A DNA stretch of 64,000 bases from Romanomermis culicivorax (Eukaryota; Nematoda; Enoplea; Mermithida; Mermithidae), in the NCBI GenBank assembly GCA_963922205.1, contig CAWUHX010000101.1, forward strand, positions 639,001 through 703,000, in the 5' to 3' direction. The translations under genes were made by a program, and so were the position numbers. The notes below the pieces were generated by a model. That model ran no database searches and was not told the origin of the DNA. It saw only the letters and a program-made list of their open reading frames with translations. Of the stretch, positions 23,801 through 34,658 are shown piece by piece; position 1 is the stretch's first letter, and every line of letters begins with the position of its first letter.

Positions 23801-26800
23801 AGAAAGCAAAGATCATTGCAATGTACTCTTAAAGAAGGGAAGCAATAGAACAACAACTATACCTAGAGTAATGAAATAATTTTAAACTTTTATCATTGAA
23901 ACACCGCTATTAGAACAGCAAAGTAAGCATCTCTGACGAATTCCTTCCTCCTATATTCCAAAGTTCTAGAGAAAAATATGACTGCCTACCAGGAAAACCA
24001 GCTTTTGAGTGAAATCAGATTTCATTTTTCGAATTTGATCTAAATTTGGAAAACTGATATACTGTGGCAAATGGGGCATAAAATTGCAGCACTAACTTTA
24101 TGAATAGTTCGACTTGCTGTTGGTTGACTAATTCTATGAGTCACCGATTACCATTTGAAATGTCCTACAAGAATAGTACTGTATAGCAATTCAAACTTGC
24201 GAAATCGCGGGGCTAGTTCAAATGTTCAACATATCTTGATGATCAAAACGAAATCTTTTCATTTTTGGTTTAAAAGCTAAGGAATCTCGTATATCTCGAA
24301 AAACTCTTTCTCGCCTCAACACCCTTAGATATCCAACACCCAAATTTTAAAAAAGGCAGTCATTTCAATGAAAAACGTTGGTCTAAATACATTTAGCCCG
24401 CTGGGGTATCATTCTAAATTTTTGGTTTCAAAGTCGGCCGATTTAGACCGCCTTTTAGACTTTAAACTTTTTATGAATACCGTTTTTCCTCGACTTTGGT
24501 CTATAGACCGGTCTATAGACTTGGCCTTTTCATGAATACGGCTCCAGAAGATGGTGCAGATATAAATTTAAATAGTCCACGAAAAAGAATACATGAAAAT
24601 CTGGGAGAAAATCACATGCCCAAAAACTACATGCACGTGTACCAGCATGATGTGCATGTGCAAACACATCAATTATATGTACTAAAATACTCTTCATAAA
24701 TAAGCCACAAGTTTTTCTCACACAGTGAACATCCTTCTGCTTGATTATGACTGTCTGCTGAGTCCGTAAGATTTGCCTTGTGAATCCACGACTAAGCTTA
24801 AAGCTGGATAAGAATGATACTTCAAAAAAAGTAAACACTGACATCATGTGAAGCGAATCTGAACTGTACTGTGCAGAAAAAACAGTGAATTATTGTTTAC
24901 AGGCTGCCGAAATGATAGAAATGATCAAAGAAGCTTTCCACGAATCTCTGAAAGAAAATCAATGGCTGACGCCTGAAACAAAGAAAGTCGCCAGCGAAAA
25001 GGTCTGCTTCCCAAACATAGTTTTACATTGGGAAAATTTAGTTTATTACTGTAGTTTTGGAACTCATCTTTTTTTTAATCAATTTCTACTTTTATACATT
25101 ATGAAATCCTTTTTTTTTTTTGTAAGATCGACGCCATGCTATTGAAAACTGGTTACCCGGATTTCGTACTCAATTTTACCGAAGTGGATCTGTATTACAA
25201 AGAATTTAAACATTTCGGACCGGACTTTTTCCGAACCAAATTTCTATTCGGATATTTGAACAATCGATTACATTACGACCGCATTTTCGAAGATGTGGAT
25301 AAAAATCGATGGACCAGCGGCAGCGCCGTGGTCAACGCTTTTTATAGCCCGAATACGAACGAAATAAGTAAGGAGGAGAGGCAAAGAAAAAAGAGAGGCG
25401 TGAGTACAGTAATCTACAAATTTTTGTTACAGTGTTCCCGGCCGGTATTTTGCAGCCAGTTTTCTACAGTGAGGCTTATCCTTGGTCCATGAATTTCGGT
25501 GGCATCGGCGTCGTGATTGGCCATGAAATAACGCACGGTTTCGACGATAAAGGTGTGGTTGTCAAGTTTTGTAGCCTACCGTAAACTTTTCTGCGAAAAA
25601 AATTTGAGCTTGAAGGCTGCTCGGAAAAAATTTTGCTTATAAGACCTACAGTACCTCAGCCCAAGTTTTGTTAACACCACATGGCCTGTGGATTCTAGTT
25701 TCAAATCTTCAATGTCATGTTCATACCTAGGGTATATACTGTACTTATTCATAATTAACCACTTCTAGATGTCAATTTTCAATTCATTTCTTGAAAATCA
25801 AGTAATAAGCAAGATTTGGCTATTGCAATGTTTAGTTTACTGTAAAAATGTGTTACCATCTATGAAAGCTGTACAAACTGGTAAGTGATAAAACTATTTT
25901 CTAAAATTTTCAATTGAAAACTGTGGAAGGTTCGAAAATTTGAATATTTTCATGAGGCTTTTTGAACTCTCGTATTTTTGTCGATTTTTGCTGGACTGTC
26001 GAAAATAGTCTACAAAAATTTAGACAATTAAATAGGTTATACAAATCAGTAGTTCGTGAAGGTCGAACATGACTACAAAAATTACAGTAAACTAGTCAGA
26101 ACTGTCATCAAGATCGTTTATAGGAAAGTTTCACTGTAGATCTTGTGCACTTTTTTTAGGTTCAACCCTGTTTCAATGTTTTTTTTGGAAAGATTTTACA
26201 AGATCAGCATAATTTTGATCAGAAATTCGTGTATTTCCATCCAGATCTACTAATTGCTAAAACTTTTCAAAATTCTATTGCATCCCTTAGGTCATACGAT
26301 TTGTAAATATGTGAATTTAATTACTGTGTATTTTGTTACATGATCAATTTCACTAAATATAGTAATTTTTTAAGGCAGGCAATACGACAAAGAAGGCAAC
26401 GTACGAGAATGGTGGGACAACGAAACTGTGGTCATGTTCGAAAAAAAGGCGCAATGTATAGAAGATCAATATGCAAAATACGAAGTTGATCAAGTGAAAC
26501 TAAAAGTGAGGCTCATAAAAAATTGACCCAAGAAAGTTTCTGCATTACGACTCGTTTAGGTAAACGGGAAAAATACCAAGGGCGAAAATATAGCCGACAA
26601 TGGAGGACTCAAGCAAGCCTTCAAAGTTTGCTTCTTGAAAATCACGTCGTGATTTACTACTGTAGCTATTTTCTTCCACATCATTCAGGCTTACCTCAAA
26701 TGGTCAAAACAGAACAAAGCTGAGCAGCTATTACCTGGAATCAATTATTCACACAAACAATTATTTTTCATTAATTATGCTCAAGTAAAAAGTTTCATTC

Positions 26801-29800
26801 AAGCAACAAAAAGGAAATTTTTCATCTCTAATTTTTTAGATTTGGTGCGGTTCAATGAATGACAAAGAATTTATTCGTAAAATCAAAACGTCGGTCCATA
26901 GCCCAGGAATGATTAGGTAGCTTCTCCAGCTCGTGCATCTTTTGTTCTTTTCACGATTTTACCCTCATCCTGATACTCTGATTGAATCTTCGCATGATTC
27001 ATTTTAATCTTATTCGCTCTCCTGACTATGACCGAAATTCCCGTTCATCCCTACTAAATATAGCTTTTTATATAGGGTGTCAGTAGTTATAGGGGCCCGA
27101 ACAGGCGGTACAAAAAAGATACCCCTGTAAAAACTGTGTGGGACGATACAGGGGATGTAGAAAGTATAGCCGATGATCCAAATTCATATAATATGTTGGG
27201 CGATATGGGGGGCATGTAGAAAGTAAGCTAGAAGCTTCAACAGGTTAAATTCGACATCAATGTTCCTTGATTAACTCAAACGTTGAAATTGATGATGCCA
27301 TGTCTCCCAAAAAAAATTTTATAAACGGCTGAGGATCATAAAATCTAACAATCTTAACGGTTTTACTCATTTTTTACAGAATTTTCCCAAAAAATTTTGT
27401 TTGGAATACAATTTTTATGTACCCTGAACACGTTTTTCCATGTTACCTATGTTCAAGCAACGTTTTTGGGGACACGCTTTTCACTGTTTCTGGATACAAA
27501 CTGATAGATCGTTGGATTCTATGACCCTCAGGCGTTTTTTTGAAATTTTTTTGGGAGACATTGCAGCGTCAATGTCAACGTTGGAGTCAGTCGAAGAACA
27601 TTGATGTTGAATTATACTTCCAGCATTCTATGTAGAAAGTAAGCTTCGGCATACTTTATACATGGAAGCCAAATTTAACATGTTACGGCCGCCTTGGTCT
27701 AGTGGTTATCGCCTCTGACTGCTAGTCTCAAGAACCAGGTTCCATTCCGAGTGTAACCCTAAATTAAATTTCTGGTAGCTGGCCCGGGCAGACACAGCCT
27801 TTCATCCTCTCGGGGTAGATAAATTGTGTAGGTGAGCTTGGAATGCTGCTTGCCGGGGTCTACAAGCATGTTGGTGATAGTGTGGTGAATGAGGTAGTGG
27901 GCCTATTCCATTATGAGGTAGGTAGCCAAACAAGTCCTGCTTGTCAGGCTGACGCCAGCCTGTGGAATGTGACCTCCACTAGGCGGTAATGAGCACCATA
28001 CATGTACATCATAGAAATTCTGCTGGGGGTCAGCCAGGACAGGTGGTGGAATACAGAAATTTTTTTCCATTCTTGATGACGAAAAAAGGTTTTAGATAGG
28101 TCTTTTTCAAGCAGCAAATTCTTCAACTTATATTAGTCAGATAAGTGAAATTATTTGCTTAGACTGCACTTTTATAAAGTTTTAATGTTACTTTTTTGGA
28201 ATCAATCATGCTTTGTTTAGAAAAATTGTTAAACTACAGCATAATTCCCATTTCTATGACGACTTTCTGTTCTCTCCTTCTCATTTTCCTTCATCATCTC
28301 TATCATTGTTGACCAATCAAAGTCTGCTGGGGGTCAAACCCCCCTGTGCATGTATGATAAGCACCTGAAGAGCGCCTCTCATATAAGGTGAGCACTTATA
28401 TAATCGTATAGTCCTGTAAAGCCTGCCTTTCCGGCAATAATAAAATGGGTAGGTGTATCCACAAAAATTTAAAAAAATAAAAATAAAAAAAATAAAAAAA
28501 TTTTTACATGTTGAAGTTTCGGGCATACTTTCTATACCCCCTATATTGCCCCGATTGCTTAACAAAATTCAGATCGTATTACATCATAACTATACTTTCT
28601 ACACGCCCTGTATTGCCTCACACAGTTAAGGTGGCAAACTTTGATGTATATGTTTTGTACAGGTGTATCTTTTGTGTACCCCCTGTATGGGCTTGTATAA
28701 CTTTAAAAGGCATCTCAACGCCCAACGGTTGGACTGTGCGCTACCACAAGTATATGAGCTGAGTACCGAAACAACAGTATACAAGTTTGGTTTGCAAGTG
28801 CATCCCATGATGAGAACGCCCTTAAAAAATGAGTAATTGAAAACTACATGCTCTGTTAGAAAAAGTCCTGCTCTACAACATTTTTTTCGGTGATAACATT
28901 GCCACTTCCATAATCAGTAAACATACAGCAAGACGTATTTATTTTGATTTGCATACCTGATGAAAATTTATATAAAGATTGTAATTAACTGATTCGTAAG
29001 GACTAAAACTAGATTTCGATATAAAATACCATTGCCGTCCAAAACAAATATGCTTATTTGTTGAATTATAGTCTGTTTTTCTTGAAATGCTTGTAAATAA
29101 TGAAAGTAAAAAGCAAGTAGTATTTCAGATTTTCACAATCTTCTGATAAACAATATATAATGTAGGAGTGGCAATTGGTGAGCATACTGACCTAACCTTT
29201 AACAATTTTTCAAGTGAAAAATTTTATAATTTATAGCTTTATATAAACGATTTTAACGACTGTATTGATTTGTGTCACTTTTCTATTTGGAAGCATTTTA
29301 TAAAAAACAGACTATAGGTGATTTTACAGTATCTTTGCCTTAATATGCCTGTCCCTCTGTGGTGCTGCTCCAATTAGCATGCAAGGTTTGATTCCTGAAG
29401 GTTGCAGCCAGCAATCAAATCTGAGGACAACCCTCATCTTATACCTTACCATTGCAAGCTTGACTCCAAGCTCTTCAACTGGACCATGAAGTTGAGGTTG
29501 CTGTCCCAATTTTTAGCGTTGCAAGTGCCACCTATCTTTTCTTCGCGTCCCATTCTTGCTCTATCCTTTATCATCGCCCTTACGACACAAAGTGTTTTTC
29601 TACCTCACAGGTCCGTAACTGAGGACAACTTTTGGCTATGCTTAACCATTTCACCCTATGCCAATCTTATACTCTAAGTGTGCCCATGCAGAATCTTGGC
29701 CCATTTTTAACCATTACACCCCATTCAACCATTTTTTCGAGTCTAACTGGCCCATAGTTGACCACAGATCTTGCCCAGGCTTAACCGCTGCACCTTATGC

Positions 29801-30535
29801 TAATCCTATTTTCCTAGTGAATCCATATTTGAGGGCGACCCCTTCCCTATCCTTAACTATTGCACCCACACAGTCTCTTTTAGGTCACATAATTGAAGGC
29901 AACCATCGGCTATGCCCATAATTACACCCTATGCCAATCCTCTACTCCAAGCGACCGCTCGGTCGACGAAGTCCTGCCCTGTCCCACAGAGCCATAAATT
30001 GAGGGCAACTCTCGCCTATACTTAACCATTGCATCCTATGCCATTTTATACTCCGAGTGATCCCTTATTGGAGAGCAATGCCCCTATCGTAAACCATTGC
30101 ACCCCTGGCACAATCTTTTTTCAAGTCCCAGTGACCTTTTATCGACGACCCCTAGTTATTTGATTGATATTTTCATGGCATACTTTCTGGCTCACTCGAT
30201 GAATACTGATTTTGAGTCTCTACCTCAGGATCAAAAAAAGTTAAGCCCACTTCAGAAATGCAGTCGTCAATTGTCGGCGACAAGAATCCTAGGATTTTTC
30301 ACTTTTGAATATTGTTTTACTGTGTGAAGTTGAGCTACAGTAAGCTCAAGTTAGTATTATCGAGTCATACTTGCCCATACCGAATCAAAATTTGTCTACG
30401 TCTCGAGGAATACAAACGTATTTTCATTCTTCTAGGGTCAAAGGTCCTTTACAAAATATGCAAGATTTTTCGGACGCCTTTCAATGTGAACCCGGAAGTC
30501 CGATGAATCCAGTTCCAAAGTGCGAAATCTGGTGA
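8860..30535 (+). CDS. Neprilysin-like M13 zinc metallopeptidase (type II membrane ectopeptidase)
   Basis: Sixteen exons join in frame to 850 residues: 8860-9157, 11589-11786, 14015-14523, 15956-16135, 18510-18593, 20733-20860, 20923-21029, 21089-21207, 24903-25001, 25127-25367, 25433-25552, 26375-26505, 26560-26625, 26689-26784, 26840-26916 and 30436-30535. A cytoplasmic tail precedes one membrane helix at about 72-92. The zinc site is HEITH at 685-689 with ENIADNGG (Glu747) downstream. The substrate-binding motif VVNAFY lies in exon 10, HSPG has His812, and the protein ends CEIW as the family does. M13 enzymes cleave extracellular peptides on the amino side of hydrophobic residues. The protein is about 100 residues longer than typical members, partly from a Gly/Ser/Val-rich insert in exon 3. 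The exon 9 donor (GTCTGC) is weak, yet the join restores the conserved sequence. An intact enzyme is likely. Confidence 0.93.
9632..9905 (-). pseudogene. 5'-truncated LINE (non-LTR retrotransposon) 3' fragment
   Basis: On the minus strand the 71-residue frame contains [16 protein letters not shown] followed by [13 protein letters not shown]. This matches the C-terminal end of CR1/L2/Jockey-like reverse transcriptase ORFs, whose usual form is VVNxWNSLP...FKxxLDxxL. The 3' end runs into an A-rich tail (poly-T on the plus strand near 9632). Most of the element is missing, as expected from incomplete reverse transcription. It sits inside the hAT-type element. Confidence 0.65.
9908..9958. repeat. 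GTTAACG short tandem repeat
   Basis: Repeats of GTTAAC and TTTAACG run for about 50 bp. GTTAAC is its own reverse complement, so the run is self-complementary. Confidence 0.7.
12480..13335. repeat. AAAAT pentanucleotide microsatellite grading into AAACG and GACAA repeats
   Basis: Roughly 730 bp of nearly uninterrupted AAAAT units (12490-13215) pass into AAACG units near 13230-13262 and then GACAA-like units to about 13335. All lie in neprilysin intron 2. The long open frames rich in Phe, Ile, Leu and Tyr on the minus strand are artefacts of the repeat. Confidence 0.95.
13757..13966 (-). mobile_element. Mutator-like MITE, family A, decayed copy
   Basis: The family end TGTAAGAGGTCCGACCAG and the opposite end CCCCAATTAAAGGTAT are recognisable, with the G-rich and GGGAAAATTTTCGA-like core between them. 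The termini have mutated and I could not establish the target duplication. Confidence 0.55.
14524..15330. repeat. Three intronic tandem units of about 360 bp (neprilysin intron 3)
   Basis: Units near 14560, 14920 and 15282 share GATCAGTAAGTACAAATTT, then ACAGTAA..TTATATTGCAAA. Just before each is a CATTTTTCAG-like word. The first of these words is the real 3' end of exon 3 followed by its donor, so the duplicated segment appears to have started at the exon border. Confidence 0.55.
15331..15955. other. Remainder of neprilysin intron 3
   Basis: I see no gene or delimited element here, only AT-rich intron sequence with scattered ACAGTA/TACTGT words. Confidence 0.5.
16200..16715 (-). mobile_element. 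Cluster of tRNA-derived SINE copies
   Basis: On the minus strand the best head reads CTCAGTTAGTGCAG (A-box-like), then GGATTCGAGCCCC (B-box), then a body word TATTTTTCTGAGAGTG. Weaker heads lie near 16470 (GGTTTGAGAGCC) and 16240, suggesting three successive copies. The same head and body words occur at 57960-58262. The tRNA part lacks a convincing anticodon stem, so it is not a functional tRNA. Confidence 0.5.
16785..17000 (-). pseudogene. Decayed Tc1/mariner-like transposase fragment
   Basis: Read in two frames on the minus strand, the fragment gives [11 protein letters not shown] and then [15 protein letters not shown]...ATIDHYFL. These resemble the FHLDGYVNRQN and PLHPxKVTVWCGLW...IIGPYFF blocks of DD-E mariner-type transposases. 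A frameshift and stops separate the blocks, so it is dead. The identification rests on motif resemblance only. Confidence 0.45.
17001..18509. other. Remainder of neprilysin intron 4
   Basis: Several open frames occur, including one of 129 codons at 17176-17565, but none shows a recognisable domain or splice context. I see no supported gene. Confidence 0.4.
19422..19545 (-). pseudogene. hAT transposase C-terminal dimerisation block
   Basis: The frame contains [15 protein letters not shown] then [18 protein letters not shown]. This corresponds to the diagnostic hAT C-terminal motif (PATSVPSERVFSxAG...NRLxPxxVExLLFLxxN). It lies downstream of the BED stub in the same orientation, separated by only about 195 bp instead of well over 1 kb. 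Confidence 0.8.
19740..19927 (-). pseudogene. hAT transposase N-terminus, BED zinc finger
   Basis: The frame reads [19 protein letters not shown], continues NKC, and ends in HLERKH. The spacing of two Cys (CNKC) and two His (HLERKH) after a VWxxF start is the BED-finger pattern that opens hAT transposases. The reading frame stops soon after, so only a DNA-binding stub remains. Confidence 0.7.
22048..23474. mobile_element. Foldback element made of inverted minisatellite arrays, 9-bp TSD
   Basis: From 22055 to 22270 the unit GACATTAGACCGCA repeats. From about 22790 to 23465 the inverse unit TGCGGTCTAATGTC repeats dozens of times with TAATG/TATTG variants. A 0.45-kb unique middle separates the two arrays. 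The outermost units (GACATTAGACCGTGAGAC and GTCTCACAGTCTAATGTC) are inverted. CGATAGGAT is duplicated exactly at 22039-22047 and 23475-23483. No ORF of note is present. Confidence 0.75.
23484..24440. other. Inner part of the intron 8 composite element
   Basis: AT-rich sequence without recognisable coding potential or repeat structure. I see nothing further to annotate. Confidence 0.4.
25553..26374. other. Neprilysin intron 11
   Basis: An 822-bp intron without a gene or delimited element. ACAGTA/TACTGT words are frequent. Confidence 0.5.
27685..28505 (+). mobile_element. tRNA-derived SINE with A-rich tail, split by a MITE
   Basis: The head has an A-box TGGTCTAGTGG and a B-box-like GGTTCCATTCC about 40 bp later, resembling Glu/Asp-type tRNA. 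The body ends in an A-rich tail at 28471-28500. ACATGTT is duplicated at 27678-27684 and 28506-28512. Without the nested MITE the SINE is about 450 bp. It is not a working tRNA gene, because the anticodon stem does not pair. Confidence 0.75.
27998..28355. mobile_element. Mutator-like MITE, family C, copy 1
   Basis: Ends ATACATGTACA and TGTGCATGTAT are inverted repeats. The flanks AATGAGCACC (27988-27997) and GATAAGCACC (28356-28365) agree at 8 of 10 positions. CTGCTGGGGGTCA occurs near both ends. Family member 62611-63032 is similar along most of its length. Confidence 0.75.
29068..29316. mobile_element. Mariner-type MITE with TA-flanked TIRs
   Basis: The element starts TATAGTCTGTTTTTCTTGAA and ends AAAAAACAGACTATA. 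TA at each border fits a Tc1/mariner target. Truncated relatives lie at 59655-59880 and, inverted, at 33590-33672. It has no coding capacity. Confidence 0.7.
29400..30130. repeat. Diverged tandem repeat of about 70 bp (neprilysin intron 15)
   Basis: At least seven units share CTTAACCATTGCACCCTATG followed by CCAATCCTATACTCC and GAGGGCAACC. Clear units are near 29640, 29690, 29775, 29850, 29920, 30020 and 30090. Related sequence on the opposite strand occurs at about 51840-52000. Confidence 0.65.
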
Positions 30536-30983
30536 CCAATGCGAATGAACGAATTTGAACAACCGGCAAAAAATCGAAATTTACACGTTTCACATTTTCT
30601 AGTCATTTTTATGTTGTAAATTGCTATTTGTGTCCTTATGTCACGAATGATCTTTCATAATTATTGTTTTTCTTTCTCAATCGGTATCTCCGCGCAGGCG
30701 ATCGATATTTATATTGGGGAACTAAAATTACAGTTTCTATCCCAAATGATGAATATGGAAGTATTATCGCCTGCCAGAAAATGTTAAGCGTCAAATTCAT
30801 CAATTTTCGAACGGTGTGGTAGAAAAAACAATGATAAAATATATCATGCTTATGCGCTGATTTGTCGTGTTTCTATCATTGCTATATATGCTCAGGTTTG
30901 TACTCATAGAAGTGACTATATACAAAGTTTATGATTACTGTTGAAAACTCCACTGTTGTGATTTTTTTGGACTCATTGCAAAC
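30536..30983. other. 3' flank of the neprilysin gene
   Basis: AT-rich, without a clear AATAAA close to the stop codon. I see no other feature. Confidence 0.4.
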
Positions 30984-31963
30984 CACCGTTTTTTTTCCTC
31001 AAATGGGGTCTTTTGAGGAGAAAAATTTTGGGTATGGTTCTCATTGAGGAAAAAATTTTGGGGAATTCCAAACCGAAAAGATGCGTTTTGGTGGTCTTGA
31101 AAGGGTCAAAATCTCAAAATTTTCACGGGTAACAGTCTTGACTATTTTTTATCAGGTGCGGCCATTAGCATATCTACTTCGACTTACTAATTAATGCTCA
31201 ACAGTTTCTATCAATCAAGTTAGCTCGTTTCATTTTCTAATCGTTAACAGTCAATTATGTCGCCCTCGCCCAATAGGTATTGAGATTTTTCATCAATTTT
31301 CTCAATTTTTTCTCTCGATGTTTGGAATTTTTTAAACGTCTGCAACCTGAACTTTTGCGTTTATTGAAGATAGAAATTGAAGACATCATTCTAGACTGCG
31401 ATTTTAGAACTACTGTTTATGAATATCTGTTGGAGAGATTTATTTTCCAGCGTTTTAGAATATAAAAACTGAAAAATTTTCCCAGCGCTTCGCGCCGGAA
31501 TGGTAAACAAATTATACTTCATGAGTCGGATTTTAATTTATTTCCTAACGTTGTGAAGGTTCAATTTCCAGCGTTGTAGAAAGTGAAAATCCACTAAATA
31601 AACTAAATAAAAAAAATAGAACTAAATAAAATTAGATGATTCTAATGAAAGCCATAGAAATGTTAATAGCGGATAAATTCCTGAGAACTCTATCGTTATT
31701 CGTTAACATGCTTCACCCGCTCCTGTAGAACACCAATATATTCTTCATGAGCTCATTTGAGCTCATCTTCATGAGCTCATTCATGGCAGGTTTCTGACTC
31801 CAAATACAATAAAATAAATGGGTATGCTCCTGAAATGCATAAAAAAGCATCCGTAGCCACATTATAAGCGTTTTTGAAAATGTGGAAAATTTTTGGAAAA
31901 TGAGGAAAAAAATTTTGGGTCCGGTTCTCATGTGGAAAAAATCTTCGAGAAAAAAAAACGGTG
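30984..31963. mobile_element. hAT-type non-autonomous element X, copy 1
   Basis: Ends CACCGTTTTTTTTCC and GAAAAAAAAACGGTG are inverted. TTGCAAAC flanks exactly on both sides (30976-30983, 31964-31971). The interior resembles the elements at 31971 and 35487. It holds one AGCGCTTCGCGCC hairpin at 31484-31496. No ORF resembles a transposase. Confidence 0.7.
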
Positions 31964-31970
31964 TTGCAAA

Positions 31971-32945
31971 CACTGTTTTTTCCCCGGGCCTTTTCCCCAA
32001 ATGGGGAAAGGGATCAAAATTTTTTTCCCCATTTTCCTGAAGTCGTTTTTTTCGCTTAAAAATGCTCACAGACGCTTTACTTAGGTGTTTTTGAGCCTTT
32101 TCAAGCCTGCTGGTGTTTTTAGACCCGTTAATTCATTAAAATTGAGGAAAAAATTGAAATTTTCGAGTTCAAAGTTTAATCTACAAGCATTGGAACAAAT
32201 TTTCAAGCAAACTATCCAAGAGAATAATGACTTTGAGAATTACATGAGAAATCGATGGTTAGGTTCTCTATGAATGATGACAAGTGAGAACCCAAAATGG
32301 ATGTTAATCTTTCCGGCGCGTAGCGCTTGAAAAATTTTTTGGGTATTGATATTCTACGACGCTGGAAAATCAATTTTCCGAACATTTATTTCAAGAATTA
32401 GATTTGAATTTTGTGTTCAAAAGTCGTAATTTCTAGAATTTTACTCGAAAAAATTTAAAACCATCATAGTTTATTTGTAAACTCCCATACTTGATCGAAA
32501 ATATATGAGTATGCAGGGTATAAATTTCCGAAAGATATTTCCATGAAGCGTTTGGATTGATTTTACGTTAGAAAAGAAATAATCGCATCAAAAAGCTTAG
32601 AGACTTGACGTACTGATCTTTCTCAAAAGGAAAAAATGCGAATCTTCATTAAATATCATGATAAAATATTGAAGATTACCAATGAAAACATGAGATAATA
32701 CGTTCAAGATGATGAAAACTATTATAGATTATATGATAAATGAAGGTAGACGTGCTAAAAGCCGCGCCTGAGCTAAGTAATGCATAATAATGATTATTGA
32801 GGTTAAATCTAAAATGCACCAAAATGCATCTTTTCTGTATCCGATCCCCAAAATTTTCTTCCCCAAATGGGGAAAGAGCCCAAAATTTTTTTCCCCTTTC
32901 CGATTTTTTTCCCCGAAAAAGCACGATTTGGGGGAAAAAACAGTG
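31971..32945. mobile_element. hAT-type non-autonomous element X, copy 2
   Basis: Ends CACTGTTTTTTCCCC and GGGGGAAAAAACAGTG are inverted. The flanks are GTTGCAAA (31963-31970) and ATTGCAAA (32946-32953). It directly abuts copy 1 on the left and element Y on the right. A GGCGCGTAGCGCT hairpin lies at 32315-32327. Confidence 0.75.
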
Positions 32946-33589
32946 ATTGCAAACAGTGTTGCCAAGTTAGGGGTTTTTCCCTAAATCTAGGGGTTTTTTG
33001 AGGGTGTTGAGGTTTTCTGTTTCAGGAATTTTTTTAGGAGCTTTTTATTTTTATTTTTGAGGTTTTAGGGGTTTTTCAACGAATTGGCTTGTTTGAATTT
33101 TGTGTGCTTGATGGAGATACTGTGTAAAAAAAGAAAAAAAGTGTGATGAAATTGAAAAAATTAAAATTGAAATGAATATCCATTGAATAGTATGACCAGT
33201 TTGTGTAATTTACAATTGATTTAGCACATTTTTGGCTCAATTACCGAATTTTGGCTTTTGGTGCAGTGTGTTTTTTTCCAAAAAATTTTTCAGACCCTAA
33301 AAATGTTTCAAAAAATTTTTCAGACCCTAAAAATATAATATAACTGAACAAATTTAGGGTATAAAAGCACTGAAACACATTGAAATTTGATAAATCGCGG
33401 CTGAGGTACATAAAAACAACATGTGCTATAATTTGTTTTTTAAATGCTTCTAAATTGAAAAAGAACAAGAATCAACTATGTCGTCAGAATTGAGTACACA
33501 AAGCTTTCACATTAGGATTTTTCATTCAAAAAATTGTTTAATGATGATTGAATACGCTCACAAATTTTCAGTCTCACGTGACTTATGGT

Positions 33590-33672
33590 TTAGCAGAAAA
33601 TTGTAAAAAACTAAAATAGTACTTGCTTTCAACTTTCATAATTCAGAAGAAGCGTTTCAAGAAAAACAGACT
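33590..33672 (-). mobile_element. Mariner-type MITE fragment
   Basis: The segment ends CAAGAAAAACAGACTATA, the inverse of the left end of the MITE at 29068. It also shares the AAAGCAA..ACTTTCATAATT portion. Only one end is preserved. Confidence 0.55.
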
Positions 33673-34658
33673 ATAATTTATTTGATGTTTTATATAATGC
33701 CGCGAAGCGGCCAAAAGTAACTATTTTACCCCATTAAAGTGCATTCAAGTTTGAAATGCTACATCTAGGGGAAGTTAGATAAAAACTTTTTCCCCATTTG
33801 GCTAATAGTGCTAAAAATATTTCCCTTTTTTCCAAAATTTTTTTCCCAAAATAAATAAAGGTTTTGGGGAAAAACACGTTGCTTTGGTGTAAAATACTCT
33901 GTTGACATGTTTGTAGCGGAGTGCACACTGCAGATTCGTTCAGAAATTGAATAAACAGTTCCTCAAAATTTGAACTTTTGGATTTTATGGGCTTTTTGCT
34001 GGGGTTTCTTTGGTTTATTGTGGGTCTTTTAGTTTACACGTAAATTCATCAGCGGAAAAATTAAAATTCGTTATACTGTTCCTACAGTAATAGTGAAATA
34101 AAAAATATTTCCTTTAATTACATATATCTCAGCAAAGAAGCAACCAATTTCGGCGTACGATAGTGAATCTTGCATAATTATCAATTGTTTTCAACGTAGC
34201 GTTGCGATATTTGAATTTCACTAGAATTTGTACATTTCGGTATCATAGCTTACTGTAGTCAAAATCAAAAATTCCAAACACCGTTATAATAGTTACGAAC
34301 CTTTTCAGAGCGAGTTCCCTCATTTGGTGTGAATCAGATTTCGTCTTGCTGAACTTTATCTTACGAAACATAGATTTTCCGGTCGGAAAAAGAATGCTGA
34401 TTCTGAATCTACTATTGCTTTTTGCCGCTGCTTAGTATTTTTAGACCTATCTGTTCTGGAATACGAACTATTCAACTATCGCTTGAATCGACGTGTTTAA
34501 TGTGATGTGAGTTTTATTTTGTACTCATTTCAAGACATTGGTGGGAATGGCACTAGTCAAGTTTAGTGCCAGGCCAGGTAGTTCCAACTGCTACTTATCG
34601 ACTGGTGAGACCTTCGTTCAATTGATTGTTGCATGGGCAATCAGAATTAGTCTTATCA

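Larger units (their letters stand above)
21612..24545. mobile_element. Composite inverted-repeat element (neprilysin intron 8)
   Basis: The left end GGGACTGTATTCATAAAGG and right end ATGAATACGGCTCC are inverted, and both continue into clusters of AAAGTCTATAGAC words. A second internal GTATTCATAAAAG occurs near each end. I found no clear target duplication, so the superfamily is undecided. The foldback element at 22048-23474 is nested inside. Confidence 0.55.
27085..28701. mobile_element. Long inverted-repeat element, copy 2 (neprilysin intron 15)
   Basis: The left arm (GTTATAGGGGCCCGAACAGG, then GGTACAAAAAAGATACC) is the inverse of the right arm, which ends GGGCTTGTATAAC. It matches the element at 9456-11153 over both arms and the GGCATACTTTCTA words. 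A SINE interrupts it, and the intact sequence in copy 1 shows the pre-insertion state. Confidence 0.65.

Noticed and set aside
24530-24847. A 105-codon minus-strand frame near the right end of the intron 8 element
   Set aside because: It overlaps the inverted terminal repeat and has no domain or splice support.
27690-27760. A tRNA gene with good A- and B-box words
   Set aside because: The anticodon stem does not pair, and the sequence continues into a SINE body with an A-rich tail and target duplication.
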